Below, piece by piece: positions 42,621 through 47,383 of a DNA stretch of 47,383 bases. Both the position numbers and the translations under genes were made by a program. How positions within the stretch are numbered: position 1 is the stretch's first letter; every line of letters starts with the position of its first letter. The notes under the pieces were generated by a model. It had not been told where the DNA came from and searched no databases. It was given only the letters and a program-made list of their open reading frames with translations. Where the stretch lies: positions 1 through 47,383 of the forward strand of contig JAGHTC010000011.1 of assembly GCA_018065465.1 (NCBI GenBank). Direction: 5' to 3'. The DNA is from Candidatus Ruminococcus equi (GTDB lineage Bacteria > Bacillota > Clostridia > Oscillospirales > Acutalibacteraceae).

Positions 42621-44468
42621 TTAGTCAACATCTTTGTAGTCAGCATCATAGACATTGCCATCAGGACCGTTATCGGCTGCACCTGTTGCATTTGCGCTTT
42701 GCGGATTAGCCTGAGCCTGTGCCTGCTGCTCTGCTGCTGCCTGCTGATAGAGTTTTGTGCCGACATCCTGCAAAGTTTTCATAAGGTCTTCTTTTGCTGT
42801 CTTGATAAGCTCGTTATCATTTTTGGATATAGCATCCTTGACAGCCGCTACCTTTGTATTGATTGCTTCTTTGTCTGCATCTTCCATCTTGTCGCCTGAA
42901 TCTGTGACTAACTTTTCAGCCTGATAAGCAACCTGTTCGGCTTCGTTTTTATTATCAACTTCTTCTCTGCGTTTCTTGTCTTCTGCGGCATACTGCTCGG
43001 CTTCTTTAACAGCCTTGTCAATATCTTCTTTGCTCATATTGCCCGAAGAGTTGATAGTAATTTTCTGTTCTGCGCCTGTACCGAGGTCTTTTGCAGATAC
43101 ATTAACGATACCGTTTGCGTCAATATCGAATGTAACTTCAATCTGCGGAATTCCTCTGGGAGCGGGAGCGATACCTGTCAAAGCGAAAAGACCGAGTTGC
43201 TTATTATCACGGGCAAATTCACGCTCGCCCTGTAATACATTGATTTCAACCTGTGTCTGGTTATCTGCTGCGGTTGAGAAAATCTGGCTCTTCTTTGTCG
43301 GGATAGTGGTATTTCTGTCGATGATTTTTGTCATAATACCGCCCATTGTTTCAACGCCCAATGAAAGCGGAGTAACATCCAAAAGAAGAAGTCCGTCAAC
43401 TTCGCCGCCCAAAACACCTGCCTGAATAGCAGCACCGATAGCAACACATTCGTCGGGGTTAATGCCCTTGAACGGCTCTTTGCCGATTAAGCCTTTTACA
43501 GCATCCTGAACAGCGGGAATACGAGAAGAACCACCGACCATAAGAACTTTGTCGATATCGCCGATTTGCAAACCGGAGTCGGAAAGTGCAGTTCTTACAG
43601 GTCCCATTGTGTTCTCAACGAGGTCTGCTGTGAGTTCGTTGAATTTTGCACGGGTGAGTGTCAAATCAAGGTGTTTCGGGCCTGTTGCATCTGCTGTAAT
43701 AAACGGAAGATTGATAGCGGATGTTGTAACGCCGGACAACTCGATTTTTGATTTTTCTGCGGCTTCTTTAAGTCTTTGCATAGCCATTTTATCATTTGAA
43801 AGGTCAACGCCTGTTTCTGCTTTGAAAGATGAAACCATCCAGTCGATAATGCGCTTGTCGAAATCGTCACCGCCCAAACGGTTGTTACCTGCTGTTGCAA
43901 GAACTTCCTGAACGCCGTCACCGATTTCGATGATAGATACATCAAAAGTACCTCCGCCGAGGTCATATACCATAACCTTCTGGTCGTTTTCTTTATCAAT
44001 ACCGTAGGAAAGTGCAGCGGCTGTCGGCTCGTTGATGATACGCTTTACATCAAGACCTGCGATTTTACCTGCGTCTTTTGTTGCCTGACGCTGTGCATCT
44101 GTAAAGTAAGCGGGAACTGTGATAACAGCGCTTGTTACCTTGTCGCCCAGGTATGCTTCTGCGTCTGCTTTTAATTTCTGCAATACCATTGCGGAAATTT
44201 CCTGCGGTGTATATGCTTTTGAATCAATAGTTACTTTGTAGTCAGAGCCCATTTCTCTTTTGATAGAAGAAACTGTTCTGTCGGGGTTTGTGATAGCCTG
44301 GCGCTTTGCGACCTGACCTACCATTCTTTCGCCGTCTTTTGAGAAAGCGACTACCGAGGGAGTTGTTCTAGCACCCTCTGCGTTAGCGATAACGACAGGC
44401 TCACCGCCCTCGATAACTGCTACGCATGAATTTGTTGTACCTAAGTCAATACCAATAGTTTTTGCCAT
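42621..44468 (-). CDS. dnaK: Chaperone DnaK (Hsp70)
   Basis: ATP-driven Hsp70 chaperone. It starts [17 protein letters not shown], has [12 protein letters not shown] and [12 protein letters not shown] in the ATPase domain and [17 protein letters not shown] in the linker, then the substrate domain and a Gln/Ala-rich tail ending in DVD. ATG 44468 with GGAGG upstream is preferred over an ATG five codons earlier. The 615 residues are normal for Firmicutes. Confidence 0.98.
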   Translation of the reverse strand: MAKTIGIDLGTTNSCVAVIEGGEPVVIANAEGARTTPSVVAFSKDGERMVGQVAKRQAITNPDRTVSSIKREMGSDYKVTIDSKAYTPQEISAMVLQKLKADAEAYLGDKVTSAVITVPAYFTDAQRQATKDAGKIAGLDVKRIINEPTAAALSYGIDKENDQKVMVYDLGGGTFDVSIIEIGDGVQEVLATAGNNRLGGDDFDKRIIDWMVSSFKAETGVDLSNDKMAMQRLKEAAEKSKIELSGVTTSAINLPFITADATGPKHLDLTLTRAKFNELTADLVENTMGPVRTALSDSGLQIGDIDKVLMVGGSSRIPAVQDAVKGLIGKEPFKGINPDECVAIGAAIQAGVLGGEVDGLLLLDVTPLSLGVETMGGIMTKIIDRNTTIPTKKSQIFSTAADNQTQVEINVLQGEREFARDNKQLGLFALTGIAPAPRGIPQIEVTFDIDANGIVNVSAKDLGTGAEQKITINSSGNMSKEDIDKAVKEAEQYAAEDKKRREEVDNKNEAEQVAYQAEKLVTDSGDKMEDADKEAINTKVAAVKDAISKNDNELIKTAKEDLMKTLQDVGTKLYQQAAAEQQAQAQANPQSANATGAADNGPDGNVYDADYKDVD

Positions 44469-44501
44469 AATATTTTCCTCCAATATGTTAATTAAAATTA
44501 T

Positions 44502-45053
44502 TTATACGTTTGCAACCTGCACCATTGCGTGTCTTACGACTTTGTCTTTGAGCATAAAGCCCTTTTGATAAACGGCACAAACGGTATTTTCTTTGAAATT
44601 TTCGTCTTCGATTGTAGAAACGGCGTTGTGTATTTCGGGGTTAAATTCATCACCGACTTCGCCGAATTCCGTAATCGACAGTTTTTCAAAACTCGTTTTG
44701 AGTTGTTGTGCGATAAGTTCGATTCCCTTCAAAAATTCTTTCGGAACATCGTCGCCTAATGAAGATAAAGCCATCGTGATGCTGTCGGCAATCGGTAGTA
44801 TCTGCGATACAGCGTGGGCTGTTGCATCGTCATAGATGGAAAGTTTTTCGTTTTGAGTACGCTTTCTGTAGTTATCGTACTCGGCACGCAATCGAAGATA
44901 AAGGTCTTTTTGATTTTCTAATTCCGCCTTTAGTTTTTCCTCTGCCGACGGCTCTTTTTCTTCTTCTTTTATTTCATCTTCAACTTCGTTTGAAGTTTCT
45001 TTTTCGACTTTGATTTCTTCATTCATTTCGTCTTTTTTCGTTTTCTTTCCCAT
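44502..45053 (-). CDS. grpE: Nucleotide exchange factor GrpE
   Basis: Releases ADP from DnaK. An acidic, lysine-rich N-terminus of about 60 residues precedes a long coiled coil with the family segment LRAEYDNYRKRTQNEK, and a beta domain ending GFMLKDKVVRHAMVQVA. The 183 residues are normal. GGAG lies within the hrcA stop region just before the ATG, so the two genes are closely coupled. Confidence 0.96.
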   Translation of the reverse strand: MGKKTKKDEMNEEIKVEKETSNEVEDEIKEEEKEPSAEEKLKAELENQKDLYLRLRAEYDNYRKRTQNEKLSIYDDATAHAVSQILPIADSITMALSSLGDDVPKEFLKGIELIAQQLKTSFEKLSITEFGEVGDEFNPEIHNAVSTIEDENFKENTVCAVYQKGFMLKDKVVRHAMVQVANV

Positions 45054-45064
45054 TTTTTCATCTC

Positions 45065-46093
45065 CTACTGTTCAAGTATTTCGCCTATCAGTTTAGACGC
45101 ACAGGCGGCGGCAAATTCAAGTTGCGCCACCAACATTTTATAATCAACTCTGACGGGACCGACAAGGGCTACTGCACCCGCTTTCTCGCCCGAGATTTCA
45201 TATCGCGAAGTAAGAACACTGCTGTCGGAAAGTTCGTACCGTCCGCTTTCTTCACCCAAGAAAATTTTTGTATCACCGCTGTTTTGACTCAGCAAACTTG
45301 AAATAGCATTTGTATCCGATAGGAATTTCAACGCATTTCGTGCGCTGTAGAGGTTGTAGTCTTCCATAAACAGCAAGTTTGTCTCACCGCAAACGGTAAC
45401 GCTGGGCAAAAGTGCCTGCTTTGCCGCTTCGTAAACGGCAAGAAGTACATCGGGTATGAACAAAGTAAGTTCGCCCATATTTCCTGCGACTGTCTGCAAG
45501 AAGACTTGATTTATCTGCGACAGCATAACGCCAGAAAACTTTTCGTTTAGTGCTTTGTCAAACATTGAGAGCAACTCGGGGGTTAAAACAAAGTCGCACC
45601 GAAAGAGCCTTGATTTTACCATTCCGTTTGATGTAATCAGCACCGCCATAGATGTATGTCGTCCGGTGGAAACAAAGCGTATTCTGTGAACACGGGCGTT
45701 TCCCGAGGGCGGTGAAGTCGCAACCGCAGCCATATCGGACAAAGATGACAGGGCGTGGGCTGTTTTTGAGAGTATCGTTTCGGGAGCATTCGCACCTGAC
45801 AAAATAACATTCTCGATATATTCGCTCATCCTGTCGGGGAGTTTGACTTTCGGCATCAGGTTATCTATATAATAGCGATAGCCCTTTTGCGTCGGTGTTC
45901 GTCCCGCAGAGGTATGCGGTTGAGAAAGATAGCCCTCCTGCACCAAATCGGCAAGTTCGTTTCGAATCGTCGCAGACGAACAGTTGAGGTCGGTAGAGGC
46001 TTGCAGAGTTTTCGAGCCTATCGGCTCGCCGAAGGCAATATAGTTTTCAATAACGGCAGAAAGTATTTTCTGCTTACGCAATGCAAGTGCCAT
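45065..46093 (-). CDS. hrcA: Heat-inducible repressor HrcA
   Basis: Binds the CIRCE operator and is refolded by GroE, so it senses unfolded protein load. The N-terminal winged helix includes SSATIRNELADLVQEGYLSQPHTSAGR, the family signature. The GAF-like middle domain and the C-terminal MLVAQLEFAAACAS follow. The 342 residues are normal. ATG 46093 has GAGGAGG upstream. A perfect CIRCE lies 45 bases before it. Confidence 0.96.
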   Translation of the reverse strand: MALALRKQKILSAVIENYIAFGEPIGSKTLQASTDLNCSSATIRNELADLVQEGYLSQPHTSAGRTPTQKGYRYYIDNLMPKVKLPDRMSEYIENVILSGANAPETILSKTAHALSSLSDMAAVATSPPSGNARVHRIRFVSTGRHTSMAVLITSNGMVKSRLFRCDFVLTPELLSMFDKALNEKFSGVMLSQINQVFLQTVAGNMGELTLFIPDVLLAVYEAAKQALLPSVTVCGETNLLFMEDYNLYSARNALKFLSDTNAISSLLSQNSGDTKIFLGEESGRYELSDSSVLTSRYEISGEKAGAVALVGPVRVDYKMLVAQLEFAAACASKLIGEILEQ

Positions 46094-46138
46094 ATTGACC
46101 TCCTCTCTGCGAGTCTAATCTCAAATGTTTTTGAATAA

Positions 46139-46165
46139 TTAGCACTCTCGATACCCGAGTGCTAA
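46139..46165. promoter_or_regulatory. CIRCE operator (HrcA binding site)
   Basis: TTAGCACTC at 46139-46147, nine bases, then GAGTGCTAA at 46157-46165: a perfect match to the CIRCE consensus, just downstream of the promoter at 46178-46206, the usual place for HrcA repression. Confidence 0.97.
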
Positions 46166-46177
46166 CTTACATTACAT

Positions 46178-46206
46178 AGTATAGCCCGAAAGTCAAAAAA
46201 AGTCAA
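46178..46206 (-). promoter_or_regulatory. Promoter of hrcA-grpE-dnaK-dnaJ
   Basis: On the minus strand TTGACT (46201-46206) and TATACT (46178-46183) have a 17-bp spacer. A second TTGACT at 46191-46196 lies too close to serve as -35. Start of transcription is near 46171, directly before CIRCE. Confidence 0.85.
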
Positions 46207-46239
46207 CAATTATTTGGTAAATAATTTGTGAACAATAAA

Positions 46240-46264
46240 AATCCCCGAGAAAACCTCGGGGATT
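46240..46264. terminator. Terminator of the GT2 gene
   Basis: A 10-bp stem (AATCCCCGAG with CTCGGGGATT) is followed on the minus strand by TTTTATT. It separates the glycosyltransferase from the heat-shock promoter. Confidence 0.85.
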
Positions 46265-46297
46265 AACTTTGCTATGTATTTAGCAGACACCTTAACT

Positions 46298-47332
46298 TTA
46301 CATACATTTTTTAGCAATATTTCGCCATTCTTCAAAGTCATTTTTCTCTACAGCTCTTTTTTCTGATAAAAGTATTTCATCCAAATCAGAGTCATTTGAT
46401 ACATTTACTGCATCGATATAATCTTTATTAGTGAAGATGGCAAATTGATATTTTTCCTGATTTTTTTCGTCATTCTCGCGTTTGTATATGTCCATACAAT
46501 CTTGGTGTGCGTATTTCATAATACCAATCGCACGCTTAGGATAATCTATCTCTTTTTCATAAATTGGATATAATGTTCCTTCAATAAATTTTTCATATCT
46601 CATCTGCTGTTCAAACCAATAAGGAAAAAATCGGGTTGTCAGTGTCTTTAATGAAATATAACGAATATAATGGTATGGTGCAAAATCCAAAAAAGCAATG
46701 CTATTTGTTTTTAAAAATAATCTTACAATGAATTCTATATCTTCTGCATGAAACCATTCTTCATTGTAAGTTATATTATTATCCTTTAATAATGATGATT
46801 TATATAACTTTACCGGATTATTTAAGGCCATAGTAATATCTTTTTTTCTATATATAAAGTTGGATAATATTTCCTGAATGATAAAATCACTATCGTATAC
46901 TGTATTAAATTCAAAAGGAGCAACACAGCGCTTTTTAATAATTAATCTTTCAACTACATATCCACAAGAAACTATTTCAACATTTTTTGTCTCAGCAAAA
47001 GACAGAAGTTTTTCATACATATCTTTATCAATCCAATCATCACCATCAATAAAGCTTATATAATCACCGGTTGCAGACAAAATGCCTTCATTTCTTGCAG
47101 ATGATACCCCGCCGCTTTGTTTATGTATAACCTTAACTCTATTATCTTTTTTTGCAAATTCGTCCAAAATCATACCTGTCTTATCTTTTGAGCCGTCATC
47201 AACGAGAATTATTTCAAGATTTTTATATTTTTGCTTTAATATACTGTTAACACATTTTTTCACACATTTTTCTACATTATAACAAGGCACAATAACGGAA
47301 ATCTTTTTATCTTGCATATTATCAGTATACAT
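46298..47332 (-). CDS. Family 2 glycosyltransferase (GT-A fold)
   Basis: Transfers a sugar from a nucleotide sugar, probably for a surface polysaccharide or teichoic acid. The fold starts KISVIVPCYNVEKCVKKCV, has ILVDDGSKDKT and SSARNEGILSATGDYISFIDGDDW with the DxD-like metal site, and a C-terminal half rich in aromatic residues that is common in EpsJ/WcaA-type enzymes. GGAGGG lies before ATG 47332; a second ATG five codons later is possible. The gene is distinctly AT-rich (many ATA, TTA and AAT codons) compared with the heat-shock genes beside it, suggesting later acquisition. Donor and acceptor are unknown. Confidence 0.85.
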   Translation of the reverse strand: MYTDNMQDKKISVIVPCYNVEKCVKKCVNSILKQKYKNLEIILVDDGSKDKTGMILDEFAKKDNRVKVIHKQSGGVSSARNEGILSATGDYISFIDGDDWIDKDMYEKLLSFAETKNVEIVSCGYVVERLIIKKRCVAPFEFNTVYDSDFIIQEILSNFIYRKKDITMALNNPVKLYKSSLLKDNNITYNEEWFHAEDIEFIVRLFLKTNSIAFLDFAPYHYIRYISLKTLTTRFFPYWFEQQMRYEKFIEGTLYPIYEKEIDYPKRAIGIMKYAHQDCMDIYKRENDEKNQEKYQFAIFTNKDYIDAVNVSNDSDLDEILLSEKRAVEKNDFEEWRNIAKKCM

Positions 47333-47383
47333 TTACCTACCCTCCATAATATTGAAGCGCAATTTATCATATAAGATATGATA

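Overview
The window looks like a piece of chromosome from a low-GC, endospore-forming gut-type Clostridium relative (Firmicutes, Clostridia, probably Ruminococcaceae/Oscillospiraceae-like). Pointers are the sporulation genes spoVAD and spoIIE, AGGAGG-type ribosome binding sites, sigma-A promoters, a CIRCE/HrcA-controlled heat-shock operon, and a lipoprotein serpin of a kind known from gut Clostridia. The genus is inferred; no rRNA or tRNA gene was seen.

Layout. 1-10.5 kb: a lipoprotein Ntn-hydrolase of the bile-salt-hydrolase/C45 superfamily, class II aldolase (fba), spoVAD, a VanW-type membrane protein, a glycolipid glycosyltransferase followed by a lipoprotein serpin, and spoIIE. 10.5-11.1 kb: an intergenic stretch that holds what looks like a complete type I toxin-antitoxin locus with a 27-residue toxin. 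11.1-16.7 kb: a maltodextrin uptake system (malE-malF-malG) with a secreted alpha-amylase. 17-21 kb: murE with a DtxR-type regulator, then divergent trxA and trxB with an AlkD-like gene. 21-24.6 kb: an operon of SPFH protein, zinc-ribbon membrane protein, TPM-domain protein and GyrI-like protein, resembling the partners of PspA in the Bacillus ydj operon but without pspA. 24.9-32.7 kb: argG-argH-argC-argJ-argB-argD-argF behind a promoter packed with TATGCA/TGCATA motifs. 32.9-36.8 kb: on the opposite strand, DUF2156-ykgJ-fumC-malic enzyme. 37-38.6 kb: an aquaporin and a small AT-rich module of divergent HTH regulator and SLOG-like gene, bounded by two identical terminators. 38.6-41 kb: Mrp-type ATPase, membrane protein, prmA. 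41.4-46.2 kb: hrcA-grpE-dnaK-dnaJ on the minus strand behind a perfect CIRCE. 46.3-47.3 kb: an AT-rich GT2 glycosyltransferase.

How the genes fit together. The arg cluster encodes the route from N-acetylglutamate, through a probably bifunctional ArgJ, to arginine. ArgH releases fumarate, and the convergent fumC-malic enzyme operon can turn fumarate into malate and pyruvate. The mal genes and amylase form a starch-oligosaccharide unit that lacks its own ATPase subunit. fba links sugar use to glycolysis. hrcA-grpE-dnaK-dnaJ is the classical heat-shock operon, with prmA in its usual place but set apart by about 360 bases of repeat DNA.

Non-coding structure is rich: three copies of a two-hairpin dispersed repeat with an invariant TGACAA loop and covarying stems, one large structured repeat beside dnaJ, many bidirectional terminators, and a spoIIE promoter with the 21-bp spacer known from Spo0A-activated promoters.
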